A stretch of DNA of 64,000 nucleotides from Ascarosepion bandense (GCA_037127315.1 JBBBDQ010000330.1:7317001-7381000); one strand, 5' to 3'; numbered from the stretch's first letter, positions 44,092 through 55,714 are shown. The notes: generated by a model from the letters alone, not told the origin. Program-made: numbers and translations.

Positions 44092-44470
44092 CACACCTTC
44101 ATGCTTGTTCAAACACAAGTGAAAGTTCTATGTTAAGGCTTTTTGCTAACAGACAGATAAAATAAATCTTAAAACATCACACTAAAAAATATATTACTAT
44201 TCTCAATATCCATTTTCGACTTTTTAAATTACAGCTTGACAAAGAAAAATGCTGATTATCATCTACAAGACTACTTTTGCTCCTGATATGAAAATACATT
44301 TCTGACACTGACAAATCTTCCTTTAATTTTCATTTTTGAAATCTTGTCCCTTTATTGTTCGCCAGACTCATTTTCTATATTATCCGATTTGCTACAATCT
44401 ATTGAGAAAGATCAGTTTTATTTCTCATGAACTTCATGTTTTTTTCCAGTTTTGAGGAGACTAGTTATCA
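43487..44470. other. Unrecognised stretch with microsatellites
   Basis: A22 at about 43645-43667; A-rich 43769-43797; (TA)n at 44054-44089. A small GC-richer patch at 43973-44010 (gccaggtgggtgtcat) is not assignable. Confidence 0.45.
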
Positions 44471-44474
44471 ATTT

Positions 44475-44600
44475 AGAAAACCAACTGAATTTTATTATTT
44501 AACCCATAGCTTGGAGGGGAAGAAAAAGATAATTGCTTTTCCCCAAGGAAATTAGTATAATAGTCAACACAGACTGGGCTCGAATTTCATCATCTGTTCT
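44475..44600 (-). mobile_element. SINE family B fragment
   Basis: Plus strand tttaacccatagcttgga, ttttccccaagg and gactgggctcgaattt: an antisense body-to-B-box piece with a deletion. The A box is lost. Confidence 0.6.
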
Positions 44601-44684
44601 ACTTTCCCTGTTAATAAATTTTTTTTTTTTCTTACATATTTACTCTGTACAAAGCACAAGAAGCATACTTTATGGGGATATGTG

Positions 44685-45065
44685 GGGACGATAGCAGTTA
44701 ACCCTAGACGTGAACAAGTTAAAATTGTAGTGATTAGGGAAGCATCCTCTTGGGAGTCAGTTCCACAAAATAGTGGTTTGTGGGAAGAAGCTGCTCAAGT
44801 GGAACTTACATCTCACCAATGGAACATGAAAGAAACGAGGCTGATTTGGTACAATGTCCATGGAAATAGCAACAAAGCAGCAATAAGCTTGTAATGTTTC
44901 CCTTGTTGAAAAGGGCTTGTAAGGTGGAAAATAATTCACCACTGGCAAGGATATAAAGATGCTTTTGAACTATTAAGACTGGAAAGTGAAGACTAGAAAG
45001 CTCCAGCCTATACATGGATACTGCTGCTAAATCAAAGGAATCCCAGTAAAGGACAGAGTTCTAGC
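44685..45065 (-). pseudogene. Jockey/CR1-like LINE C-terminal fragment
   Basis: The minus strand parallels 26.59-26.98 kb: the LWN-like TILWN region, a Lys/Thr-poor linker, then the LFNKGNIT segment. It is interrupted by stops; the small minus frames at 44757-45015 are pieces of it. Confidence 0.6.
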
Positions 45066-45264
45066 CTAAATATTAAAAGCAAGGTCACATGATTTTTGTG
45101 GATATAAAACTGTTTAATTGCTAATTTTATTTTTGCTACTTTCAAATATTTAAGCTAAAGCAGAAAATAAAAGGAATTTTTTCTTGGTTTACTTCTTTTA
45201 ATACAAAATTCATTTTTCTTGCCTTTCATAGGTCTCTGCTCTCACTTCTAATTCTTCTTCTATG

Positions 45265-45500
45265 TGCCTTGTCCTTTCAGGATGTAGACGATCATGGCCT
45301 TCCATGTCTCCCTATCCCTGGTGGCTCTTAGCACGCTTTCTCCTGTAACGTCTCACAGCCCACGTTCTGTCATCCACCTGCTCAGGCCCTTCAAATACGT
45401 TATCCGCTGCTTTCATGTCTCTTTTTCCCTCTATCTGGCCTGTTAGTATCAGGTTCTCCAAGCCCTCCTTCCTCATTGCATGTCCCAGGAACTTACATTA
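45265..45500 (-). pseudogene. RTE-like LINE C-terminus (antisense)
   Basis: Plus strand cgatcatggccttccatgtc, ccctatccctggtggctctt, cacctgctcaggcccttc and ttcctcattgcatgtcccag. This is the reverse of the 24.15-24.39 kb segment and the least diverged of the antisense copies. Confidence 0.75.
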
Positions 45501-45747
45501 CAATAAAATGAATATTTTTCAGTGCTAAAGCTGAATTAGTGAAATGAAGCTTCATAATTGTTACTAAATTACAGTCAATGCTTTAGATCAGAGTGTAGTA
45601 TCTGTTCTTACAAGAAGGAAAGTATGAACACTGTTTCTTTTTAAATTGTAAATGACATTTAACCGTGTTTTTTTTTGTAAATATTCTACAAAATAAATTT
45701 CACAAAAGTGAACTGACATTACTGAATTTTGACTGGTGTAATTTACT

Positions 45748-45832
45748 TTAGTTTGACACAAGGATGAGGATCAAACTAGTCTCATTAAAAGTACCAACCG
45801 GACAAGTTAACCATTATCCAACACTAAGGAGT
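45748..45832 (-). mobile_element. Possible SINE family D remnant
   Basis: The head-like phrase (gttaaccattatccaac) and tgagactag-like B-box position resemble the 34.3-kb copy. Weak. Confidence 0.35.
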
Positions 45833-45989
45833 ACATGACTTAACAATTACATAGAAAATAGATCCAAAATGATATTCTTTCGAAACATTTAAAAGAAACC
45901 CTGATTATACCTGTCATTAAAATTTAATAAGACATTTTCCAACCACTTTTATTGATAACTCAATTTTCATCTTTCAGTCATAACCAAGG

Positions 45990-46022
<33 letters not shown>
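45990..46022. repeat. Poly(A) tract
   Basis: About 30 A's. Confidence 0.9.
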
Positions 46023-46024
<2 letters not shown>

Positions 46025-46117
46025 ATTTTTATATATTTCATCACAATATAAATAGGTATTGTTATGTTTTAATTCTTTGTGTACCTGCGTTAACAAAAAA
46101 TATTCCCAGCATACCTG

Positions 46118-46118
46118 C

Positions 46119-46186
<68 letters not shown>

Positions 46187-46201
46187 TAGATAGATATATA
46201 T
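46118..46201. repeat. (CA)n(TA)n(GA)n(GATA)n compound microsatellite
   Basis: Four simple-repeat types in direct succession over about 80 bp. Confidence 0.95.
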
Positions 46202-46755
46202 TAGATAAAATCAAGACTTGAAATTTAAGCTTTTGACAGAGCTACAAATTAACTACTACATCTAACTTTATCATCTATTTATCACCCATCTAACTAAATT
46301 ATTCTAGATTTAGAACATTAATTTACACTATTTATATTGTTCAGATACATTCTGGTAATTGGAATTTTGAACGAACCTTTTTGTTCACTGGGGTAAATTG
46401 TTTTAATTCCACGAGTCATACCTGAAGAAAGTTGGAGCATACAATAAATGAAACGACGTGAATATTCTAAACAATTACAATACCTCATCTCAGAAATATA
46501 TACAAATACTTAATATTGGGAACACTTAATTTTCATTGACTAAGAGGACTTGCCTTTTATTATACTAGTTCACTAATTACAGTAGCTATCATCATTTTGT
46601 GACAAAGGTAATATCCAGAAATTATTCAGTTTTAAAACAGATTTGTCAAACATGTTACCTTCACTCTAATGAGGGTATTACAATGATATTACTGTTAAAA
46701 ACTGTAGACAACCCTACTCTTCAAAAACCTGTATATAGGACCAGTCTCATGTTGG
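46202..46755. other. Unrecognised stretch
   Basis: AT-rich, nothing recognised. Confidence 0.4.
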
Positions 46756-46764
46756 GTATTGCTG

Positions 46765-46925
46765 ATTGGTTCTGAACTTTGCTTCTATTAAACTAGTTAC
46801 CAACCAACGCTAAGCTATCTTACAATTTAACACAGAGATAAAGTGAAGGGATTTGCATGAAAGTGAATTCAGTAGCCTCAGCAGGAATTTAAATCTTGAG
46901 TTGAGGCTATGATCCCATTTTAAGC
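46765..46925 (-). mobile_element. SINE family B, diverged
   Basis: Plus strand aactagttaccaaccaacgc, aatttaacacagag, gggatttgcatgaaagtga and cagcaggaatttaaatcttg follow the family body and B-box region in reverse. Confidence 0.5.
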
Positions 46926-47044
46926 AGGCCAAAATAAAAATTACACATTAAGTGTATGTTACAAAAACAGAAAAAAATTTTAATCCCCATAGCTATTATT
47001 TCTGAAGAATAATCACTTCCATCAATACAATGTGGGCATATATA

Positions 47045-47180
47045 AGTGGGGGTAGTGCCAAGAAGTTTCCAACCCAACCAATTTCATAAAATTGGACTGA
47101 ATAAGTGGGCGGTGCAATGGACAACAGCTTGGAATGAAAGATCAGAGAGTTGAGGTCAAGTTTCAAGTAGGTACATTACA
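47045..47180 (+). mobile_element. SINE family B head fragment and degenerate repeat
   Basis: gggcggtgcaatggacaaca (A box) and tcaagtttcaagtagg (B-box position) mark a head-only copy at 47103-47180. The preceding 47050-47095 (caagaagtttccaacccaac) belongs to the degenerate repeat also seen at 52.5 kb. A 41-base A-rich tract follows at 47191-47231. Confidence 0.5.
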
Positions 47181-47190
47181 TCAAAATGGC

Positions 47191-47236
<46 letters not shown>

Positions 47237-47589
47237 GAATTCATCTTCCCCAGCTATTAATTAAATCATTGTTATTTTAAAGGAGATTGTCAATACAACA
47301 GTCATTAAAAGAAAAAAAAAAAAAGAAAAAAATAACCAGACAGATTTTTTGTGTTGTAGAAAGGGTACCCCTTGTCCAGGCCAAGGATGGACTTAATACA
47401 ACTTTACTCTTAGATTACATTAACATTTATTTCAGTTTAAAAATTTGCATTTCTTTGTATTTTTTAAAATTAATTCTATTGTTAATTTGTTTAATTTTCC
47501 AGATTAAAAAAATAAAATAAAAAAATAAAAAAAAAATAATGGCAGTTGATGCCAATTAACATTACAAATTTTTAGAGCATCATATATAT

Positions 47590-47735
47590 ATTTCACATAG
47601 ATGGGTTTGAGTTTGTGACCCTGGGTTTCATGCTCTTGTGATTGCCAGCATGAAACCCAGAGTCACAAACTGACACCTATCTATATGAATGGGTCAGCTC
47701 TATCACTGATATTGAGCGCTTTCAAATAAGTACCA
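47590..47735. repeat. Foldback repeat, copy 1 (degenerate hammerhead-like)
   Basis: Inverted arms 47611-47634 and 47647-47670 (23 of 24 paired) have outer extensions (atagatgggt / acacctatctat). The segment agctctatcac-gatattgag and aaataagtaccaca follows, shared with 51.9 kb. On the minus strand GAAA-CCCAGGGTC-ACAAAC is present but the CTGATGA box reads CTGGCAA. The tail runs directly into the GATA array. Confidence 0.75.
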
Positions 47736-48150
47736 CATAGATAGAGATATAGAGAGATAGAGAGAGATATAGAGAGATAGATATATAGAGAGATAGATAT
47801 AGAGAGATAGATATATAGAGATATAGAGAGATATAGAGAGATAGAGAGAGATATAGAGATAGAGAGAGATATAGAGAGATAGAGAGAGATATAGAGAGAT
47901 AGAGAGAGATATAGAGAGATAGATATATAGAGAGATAGATATATAGAGAGATAGAGATATAGAGAGATAGAGATATAGAGAGATAGATATAGATATAGAG
48001 ATAGATATAGAGATATAGATATAGAGATAGAGATAGATATAGAGATAGAGATAGATATAGAGAGAGAGAGATATAGAGAGAGATAGATATAGAGAGAGAG
48101 AGACATAGAGATAGATATAGATAGAGATAGAGATAGATAGAGATAGAGAT

Positions 48151-48181
<31 letters not shown>

Positions 48182-48987
48182 TAGAGATAGATATAGATAG
48201 AGATAGAGATAGAGATAGAGATAGATATAGAGATAGATATAGAGATAGATATAGAGATAGATATAGAGATAGATATAGAGATAGATATAGAGATAGATAG
48301 ATATAGAGATAGAGATAGATAGAGATAGAGATAGATATAGATATAGATATAGATATAGACATAGATAGATAGATAGAGATAGATAGATATAGATATAGAG
48401 ATAGAGATAGATATAGATATAGAGATAGAGATAGATAGATATAGAGATAGAGAGATAGAGATAGATATAGATATAGAGATAGATATAGAGATAGAGAGAT
48501 ATAGAGATAGATATAGATATAGAGATAGATAGAGAGATAGATATAGATAGATATAGAGATAGATACATAGAGATAGAGAGAGAGACAGATATAGAGATAG
48601 AGATAGAGATAGAGATAGAGATAGATATAGATATAGATATAGATATAGATATAGATATAGATAGATAGAGACAGATATAGATATAGAGATAGAGATAGAT
48701 ATAGATAGATAGATATAGATATAGAGATAGAGATAGATATAGATATATAGAGATAGAGATAGAGATATAGATAGATATAGATAGATATAGATATAGAGAT
48801 AGATATAGAGATAGACAGATATAGAGATAGATATAGAGATAGATATAGAGATAGATATAGAGATAGATATAGAGATAGATATAGAGATAGATATAGAGAT
48901 AGATAGAGATAGATATAGAGATAGATATAGAGATAGATATAGAGATAGATATAGAGATAGATATAGAGATAGATATAGAGATAGATA
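47736..48987. repeat. GATA/GAGATA-type satellite array, about 1.25 kb
   Basis: Entirely (GATA), (GAGATA) and (GATATA) units with local higher-order patterns. For example, about 20-bp periods with doubled GAGA occur at 47760-47935, and near-perfect 12-bp atagagatagat units at 48805-48985. The absence of stop codons on the minus strand creates three 420-440 aa Ile/Ser/Tyr/Leu frames, which are artefacts. The right edge (cacacacggtc) is sharp. Confidence 0.97.
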
Positions 48988-48989
48988 CA

Positions 48990-51765
48990 CACACGGTCAG
49001 TAGCATGACTTTCAGGAAAAAATTTTTATTAATATATACTTAATAGCTCTGTTACATTATGTTGAGCACTATTTTATTAACACTATATGCAATATCTTAC
49101 ACACACAAATCTAGAAAAAAAAAATTAGTCATTAGCTTTAATTTTCAAACAATTACCTTGTTATACTCTTATTACTATTATTTCATTATTATGTGTGTAA
49201 AAGTTGAAAACAAAAACTTTGTTCATATAATTTTCTACATATCGGCTGAACTTTTAATTATAGATGATAATTTATTTTAGTTTAACAAGGCTACTATCTT
49301 AATCATCATCAGTTCCCTCCCCCACACTGTAATACTTGAATTAGGGAAGTAATTGTTAGTTCTATCTTAAAATTTAGGGAGAAACAATTGATAAGAAAGA
49401 TTACAAATATTGACTGAACAATAGCCGATGATATAATGATAATGGGGTTTAGTTTGATGAATGAAGTTAAGAAAAACCAAAGAGGAAAAAAAAAAAAGAA
49501 AAAAGGCACACAGTGTATAAAGAATTATACAAGAGAAAGACTCACATGAAGAAGTAAACTTGAAAAGCTGAGCAAATAGAGTAGGTGGGTGGGAGGGGTC
49601 ATAAATTTAAAGACAAATAGAAAAAGCGTTTATATATATATATATATATATGCAACTACAATCATGGATTTAAATGACATTTTGCATTTGGAAATATTTT
49701 AAGCAGATTTAAAATGAAAGGCGGAGTTAGTGTTTTTTTTTTCCACTCCATACATCAGAAATAGCTTCACTAAGTCTGACACAAGGCCACAAGTAAAGTT
49801 GCCAGTGAGACTCAAACTCATTAGAATTCTAAGTAATCTTGTGTGAAATAACTAACCCTTACTCCAGGGATGAGGTATCCTGTGTGAGTGTGTATGTGAT
49901 AATGTGTGTGAAATACGGCAGGGAAAGGAGGTGATTTTTATCTTCATACTAGAACGTATAATATCATGTCAGAGAATTTGAGACAAGTATCCATAATTAA
50001 ATAAACAGAAATATTTAGGTTGATAGAGTCAAAGAGAAAACAAATGAAAAGATCAGTACAAATTAACTTAGCATAAACAAGAGGCAAATGATGGAGACTT
50101 GTATTTTGTAAATATAAAGAGATAAATATAAAGAGATAAATATAAGCACAGAGGATATAGATATATAGATATATAGATATATAGATAACATAATGAGCCC
50201 CATTAATACCAGTTACTTTTCATGAGCAGCAAAGCTCCCTACCACATTCTTAAATTTGTATTTTAAGATACACAGAACTGGTTTCAGAAATCATAGAATT
50301 TTAAATTTATACAAAGAAATGTGTATATAAGAGCAGAGGGAGAGACAATTTGATAGATAATTAAGATCTATATTTCAGAAGAGAAAAATAAAGAATCATC
50401 AAATTATAGATCAATCAATCAAGTACTGATAAATGAATTGATATGAGGTAAATTCTGAGAAATTTAAATTATCACCATGGTTAGAAGTTTGTGTCTAAGT
50501 CTACAATTATAATTATCTAATTTAAAATTAAGAGAATGAACTGATAGAAACACAGCCATTTTAATAGCAACTGAAGCCTTATCAAAACAGAAATCTTCTT
50601 GGATTGTTAACTTCCACCCTCCATTTAGTTAAAACTTGAGGGTGGGTGTTTTAAGCAAAAGTCATACATACATTAATGTTTTTGATACCTCAGGTATTTT
50701 AATCTTGGCTATCAGTTTCAGGCAATTTTTTTTTTCTTAAAATAAATGTAAAATACATAAAAAGAAAGTTTTCACCTGCTAAACATTTTTTTCTATTCAT
50801 TTAAAAATAAAAAAAAATTAAAAAGGTAAACGAATTTATTCAGAAGTAATCTATATTAATAGATACCATATATTTTCTTTTTATATTTCTACTTCAAGAT
50901 GCTGTCATTAAACAAAGACAAAAATGAGAGACTTGATAAAACAAACACACACACAGCGAATAAAATTATCATGTGCAATTTGAGGTGTGACTGATTTTGA
51001 ATGTGTATAAAATTTAGAATCGGTCATGTTAAAGATATAATAGGATTAAACTCTACAACCCCCACCATCCTGTCTTTCTCAATCCCATGAAAATCATAAT
51101 TTATACATAACTATACACACACACACAAAATAATTAAATTTTATTAATTTATTAATAAAATTGAATATAAAATAAGAACTGGAGAATCTTAAGTGAAATT
51201 CTGACTGAATTTTTACAAAAGTCTACTCATTAATACAAATTAATATTCTCATCTATCTGTCCTTGTACCAGACAATGTCAAACTTTGGGACTAATTTAAA
51301 TAGGAAGAAATGCAATACATACAAAATAGAAATATTTTGTTTTGGTTCTTTTTGATCTCTTTAAACTTTCTATTTTATTTATCTTGTTTACACATTTTAT
51401 AACACTTACTGGTTAAAAAAAATAAAAAATAAATGCACTTGAATCAAAATGCATTCTTTTTGCTTGATTCATCTTAACCAGATAGATTTCTTATAATGTT
51501 TAATTCATCTCTAGATCTTAACTCTTGAATCTTCACAGACAGCCAGGATGGCAGTAATTATTAGAAAGTTTCCAAAATTATTCTTGTATTAAAAAAGAAA
51601 AGAATTAGTTCCACCCACTTTCTTCATGTTTTTTGTAAAAAAGTGGTGGGAGAGATACACAGCATCAGGGTGATGATAACTGGACTGGATTAAATAGGCT
51701 TGTGAAAGGAATTTCACACATGGATATATATGTTTTAATTTTACACACACATTTATTTAGATGAT
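48990..51765. other. Unrecognised AT-rich region
   Basis: About 2.8 kb with no coding signal. It holds (TA)n at 49628-49651, a short tandem of aaagagataaat at 50115-50145 and (GATATA)n at 50158-50185. A possible SINE family D remnant lies at 49768-49866 (gagactcaaactcattagaa). Confidence 0.5.
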
Positions 51766-51768
51766 TAT

Positions 51769-51770
<2 letters not shown>

Positions 51771-51806
<36 letters not shown>
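51771..51806. repeat. (TA)n microsatellite
   Basis: About eighteen TA units immediately left of the foldback repeat. Confidence 0.95.
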
Positions 51807-51808
<2 letters not shown>

Positions 51809-51811
51809 ATT

Positions 51812-51960
51812 CATATAGATAGGTGTGAGTTTGTAACCCTGGGTTTCACACTCTTGAGATCATCAGACAAATTTGTCTGATAATCGCAAGAGTGTGAAAC
51901 CCAGGGTTACAAACTCAGCTCTATCACTAATATTGAGTACTTTTAAATAAGTACCACACA
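51812..51960. repeat. Foldback repeat, copy 2: 90-bp near-perfect palindrome
   Basis: 51827-51871 and 51872-51916 are 45-bp arms with no loop and only two mismatches. The right flank (agctctatcactaatattga, then aaataagtaccacaca) is shared with the 47.6-kb copy and again leads into AT microsatellite DNA. Outer extensions seen on both sides at 47.6 kb are present only on the left here. Confidence 0.9.
51830..51871 (-). ncRNA. Hammerhead ribozyme-like motif in palindrome arm
   Basis: On the minus strand, in order: TTTGT (stem I, 51871-51867), CTGATGA (51866-51860), a 12-base segment that could form a weak stem II, and GAAA (51847-51844). Then come CCC-AGGG (a very short stem III with A15.1-U16.1 pairing), a GTT cleavage triplet, and ACAAA (stem I, 51834-51830). 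All invariant core bases are present. The plus-strand arm (51872-51913) has the same plan but reads CTGATAA. Very short stem III is typical of hammerheads in Penelope-like elements. Stem II is poor, so activity is uncertain. Confidence 0.5.
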
Positions 51961-52080
51961 TATATAATATATAAATAATATACTATATATAACAAATTAT
52001 ATATATATATATATATATATATTGATATTTATAATTATATACATACACACATTATATATACATACATATATATAAGAGAG
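51961..52080. repeat. AT-rich microsatellite cluster
   Basis: Irregular TA, TATAA and CATA tracts followed by (GA)n at about 52072-52085. Confidence 0.8.
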
Positions 52081-52623
52081 AGAGGGGGGAATACCTATAC
52101 ATAGAGAATGAGAGCGCTATATAGACAGAGATAGATTAAGATAATAAAAAAATAAGTTCATGAATACCTAATTAGACCTAACACTGTCTCTTCTATGGGC
52201 CCCGTTAGTTTCTTCATTCGTTTTGTTGGTTACTCTTGTTTAAAGCAAGCAACATTTGAATATCAAAATTAGATGTAATAACATTTGAATAAATAATTTG
52301 ACAAATCTTCCTGTAGAATTTTATTGCACACATGACATTGCTTTTGTCATTTCAATTTCATCATTTGGAGTTTACAAGAATTTTAATTCACTACATCCAC
52401 TTTTAGAGAAAGTGGTAAGAAACTGAGGGAAAGAAAAAAAAAAGACAATTCTAATTTTTTGTGTCTAATTGCACTTGTTTATTGTCAGCTTCACTCTCTC
52501 AGACACAAATGGGTGCTGAAAAGTTTTCAGCCCAACCCAATTAAAATCTAACCAAATGACTAAATTTAACTTTTTTTTAAAAAATAAATCCTTTCTTAAT
52601 CAGATTAAGAACTTTCTAGCACA

Positions 52624-52629
<6 letters not shown>
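52081..52629. other. Unrecognised stretch with degenerate repeat
   Basis: At 52505-52620 (gggtgctgaaaagttttcag ... cctttcttaatcaga) is the best copy of a degenerate repeat, with pieces at 22.98, 30.6, 39.5 and 47.05 kb. The rest is not recognised. Confidence 0.45.

Positions 52630-52668
<39 letters not shown>
52630..52668. repeat. (TA)n microsatellite
   Basis: About eighteen TA units. Confidence 0.95.
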
Positions 52669-52669
<1 letters not shown>

Positions 52670-52670
<1 letters not shown>

Positions 52671-53185
52671 GAATTTAAGACAGCAATACTAAATAAAAAA
52701 TAAATAAAATATATTTTACTGGTCTGATTGTCTAATTAACATCAAAGTGAATTATCTGTTTCCACCCCCACAACTTTAGTTCCATAGACAGAAAATATAT
52801 GGATTTAATTTTTAAAAAATATAACTATATGCATATAACATTTTTTGTAAAAATGTCTGAAATTAGTCCATAAGCAAAATAAATGATCCTAGAAGATAAT
52901 ATTAAGGGTAAGTTGTGGTGGTGGTGGGGAAGGAGTGAAAATAAAAATAAAAAAATTAAAATAAAGCTAAAAATTAAAACACCTGCTATCTTAGCTTGAA
53001 ATGGTTATGTATAAAGTCTGTGAATGTGTTGAATTTTATAATTTGCTATGAAAATGAGAGTATGAACAGAAGTATAAATTGAATAGCATATACATGTGAA
53101 GAAATAGATAGCCTCCTGCTAGATAAGTGAAGATAAAATACTTTTAAAGAGAAAGTTATAGTTATTAACTTAAATATTTCTGATA
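52670..53185. other. Unrecognised stretch
   Basis: AT-rich; nothing recognised. Confidence 0.4.
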
Positions 53186-53189
53186 CAAG

Positions 53190-53535
53190 AGTACAAACTT
53201 CAAGGCACCTAGTGAGAAGTGAACTCAAAACCATTAGATTAGGAGGTGAACTTGCATACCACTGGTACACAGTTGATTTTCTAAACTATGAAGAAAATAA
53301 ATTTTTTGTGAAAGGGGGAAAACATGGAAGAGAGGTTTGAAGTAGGGACAGAGATATTTTCACCAAAATTTGTCAAATATAATTTATATTTAACTAAGTT
53401 TCGGGAATATCTATGCTAAAATTAACATAGCTTTATATAAAGTTAAAGTATCAGAGCAGAGTTCCTAGTGAGATCTAACTTACTATATAAGTGAATTGGC
53501 TTGTAAAACAAGCTTGCTATCAAACTACAGTAGGC
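53190..53535 (-). mobile_element. Possible SINE family D remnants (two)
   Basis: 53196-53275 and 53452-53530 each have the order B-box-like phrase (gtgaactcaaaac; gtgagatctaact) then a head phrase (cttgcataccactgg; caagcttgctatcaaacta), as in family D copies read antisense. Confidence 0.4.
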
Positions 53536-54635
53536 ACACAGATAAAAAGAGAGTGTAAATGATTTAATAGTTAAAGTTGAGAGAGAGAGAGAGAGAGGAG
53601 AGAAATGAGCAACTGAAGAGAGATGTAGGAAGTGACAGTGTTAAGAAAAGGATGGATAATAAATGGCTTGAAGGTCGATATGAACTGAAAAAGATAAATT
53701 AAAATATATAAAATTAACAGCAATTGAAAGCTGCAATAATAGCTATGATGGAGTTGAACAAAGTAAGGCACTTTATTTAAACTTATGTGGCCCAAGTCAG
53801 ACAAATAGGCCTACACACAAAAGGAACAATATAGCAAAGGAAAGTTGTTGTTTTTTTTTGTTTTTTTTAAGTAAGTAAATGAATCGTCAGAGATGGACAG
53901 CTAATATATATTAACCAGGAATGGGAGGGTTATTTAAATTAAAAGACGCGCTCAACATTAAAATGAAAGTGAAAGTCAGTCAGTCCAGGTAAATATGAAA
54001 CTAGTGGGTGAAGGGGACAACTAAAACACATAAGAGAAGGTTGCAGACGACAAAACTACCCATGCCTTCAAATTTCTATCACTACAAAAAGATCACAGGT
54101 ACTTCCACCCGCTATAAACATTCTAAGAACATTCAAAACCACTGTCATGTAGTTATTTTATCATAAAGCCTAACTGTTTGGGTTGTTTAAATCAATTCAA
54201 ACGAACCACGCATTAGCGCGTTGCGTGCAACAAGCAGTAGTAACTTAGGAATTCTACAGTAAATGTATAATAATGATATGTAAGCGTGTAATAAAAAGAT
54301 TTTCCCCTCTTCAGGTGTCTCTCTATCGATTTCGATGAATGGAGGTACTTGATAGATAGGTAGAAATGCGTGTATTAAGAGTTTTTGAACCAAACGACCG
54401 AAGACAAGGGAAATAGGTTAGCGAATTATTTGATGAATAAAAATAGATGAATGAAAATTGAAAATTAAATTAAAAAAGAAATGTTTAAAAACTGTATCTT
54501 TCTTACCTTTAGCATTCAAAACTAGTCTTTTTCACACTTGCAACGGTTTAAATCTCTCTCCCTCTACGATTATTCATTTACTGCTGTAGCTAATTCAATT
54601 GTTGGTATATAGATTTTTTTTTTTAAAGAAAGGTC
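53536..54635. other. Unrecognised region, partly purine-rich
   Basis: (GA)n at 53579-53604; purine-biased to about 54020. The minus frame at 54187-54393 and others have no recognisable domain. Confidence 0.4.
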
Positions 54636-54639
54636 TTTC

Positions 54640-54775
54640 CACTCTAAATTGCCGTGGTGTGCTCGGTGGAGCTCTGTCACTGAGGTAAGCCTGGACACAG
54701 CCGGTCCATGTGCCGATTTCGGAAACGGCGGGGGTGACAGCTTATTCGCTTTCTATTTTAGACACCTCCCACCCG
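54640..54775 (+). promoter_or_regulatory. GC-richer CpG-containing islet 1
   Basis: The segment ttgccgtggtgtgctcgg through ggaaacggcgggggtgac is single-copy in the window and markedly richer in G+C and CpG than its surroundings. ctgaggtaagc at about 54680 would be a good splice donor. It could be an untranslated first exon or promoter of a host gene. The strand is a guess, based on the donor-like site. Confidence 0.35.
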
Positions 54776-54823
54776 AAATTTATCTTTAAGCTACCGAACC
54801 TTCCTCTATTTTAAAATAAAAAT

Positions 54824-54900
54824 TCGAAAAAAAAAAAAAAAAAAAAAAAAAAAGATAAAAAGAAAAGAAAAAGAAAAGGAAAAAAAGAGCCTATAGTTTT
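54824..54900. repeat. A-rich low-complexity tract
   Basis: A30 followed by (A/G)-rich sequence. Confidence 0.85.
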
Positions 54901-55439
54901 CGGATAAATTAAAAATATTTTCAATCATGTTCTCTAGCATTACTTTTTAAAATTAAACACGCGAAAAAAAAAAAACTAATTAAAAAACCCAAGTGACGAC
55001 GAAAAAAGTGTAATTCTAAAAATTAACTTTGAACAGAATTAAATGATTTTTTATAAAAAATAAAATTATCATTCAAATAATTTCTTTTTTTTAAGTTAAC
55101 TAGCAAAAAGAAAAAAAAATACTTTTTCTTTTACCTTTTTTTGTACGAGCCAACACTTTACCAAGAAGAGCGAAAACCAGGGAACGAGCGATCAAGTGGA
55201 TGAATGAAACTACAATGGAAATATAATAAATTTACCCTTCGGAGAATTTTTGGATATATGATGAGGTTAAAACATAAAATGGGGGTGGCGGGAAGATAAA
55301 CTCATCAAATAAAAAACTTAATGCAAACTCGTTCAGTTTTGAAAATAATTATTAAATGACAGTCAGAAAAAAAAGTAGGAGTGTTTGTATTAAATTCAAA
55401 GACGCGTTTTTTTCTTTTAAATTTTAGTTAATTTGTCTT

Positions 55440-55691
55440 TTCTTTTATTCATTTCGCCCCGAAACTCTTGTCGTTAGGCAAGCGCTCTTATCGAGCAACC
55501 TGCTCACCCCTACGCTTTTTCGCCAATCTTCCGATTTTCACACAAGGAAATTGTATTGCAATTGATACTCTCATGAAAGAATGGATTCGTCCGGCGAGAG
55601 CTCACGAGACTTGAAAATGGCGAGGGCAGCGATAAGCAGACGCACAGAACTTGTCAGACGATTGTTAGTGGCGGGTGTTCTCTGCAATGAT
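55440..55691 (+). promoter_or_regulatory. GC-richer CpG-containing islet 2, possible short exon
   Basis: Single-copy, rich in CpG (aagcgctcttatcgagcaac, gtccggcgagagctcacgag). A plus-strand frame from ATG 55581 reads MDSSGESSRDLKMARAAISR and continues RTELVRRLLVAGVLCND before a poly(A) tract. A second ATG in frame is at 55617. No splice donor is clear before the A-run. It may be the start of a host gene, its promoter, or a chance frame. Confidence 0.35.
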
Positions 55692-55714
55692 AAAAAAAAA
55701 AAAAAAAAAAAAAA
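55692..55714. repeat. Poly(A) tract
   Basis: Twenty-three A's directly after islet 2. A second A-run follows at 55737-55749. Confidence 0.9.

Noticed and set aside
47681..49006. Three overlapping minus-strand frames of 422-441 aa
   Set aside because: They translate GATA/GAGATA simple repeats in three frames; the openness follows from the repeat having no stop codon.
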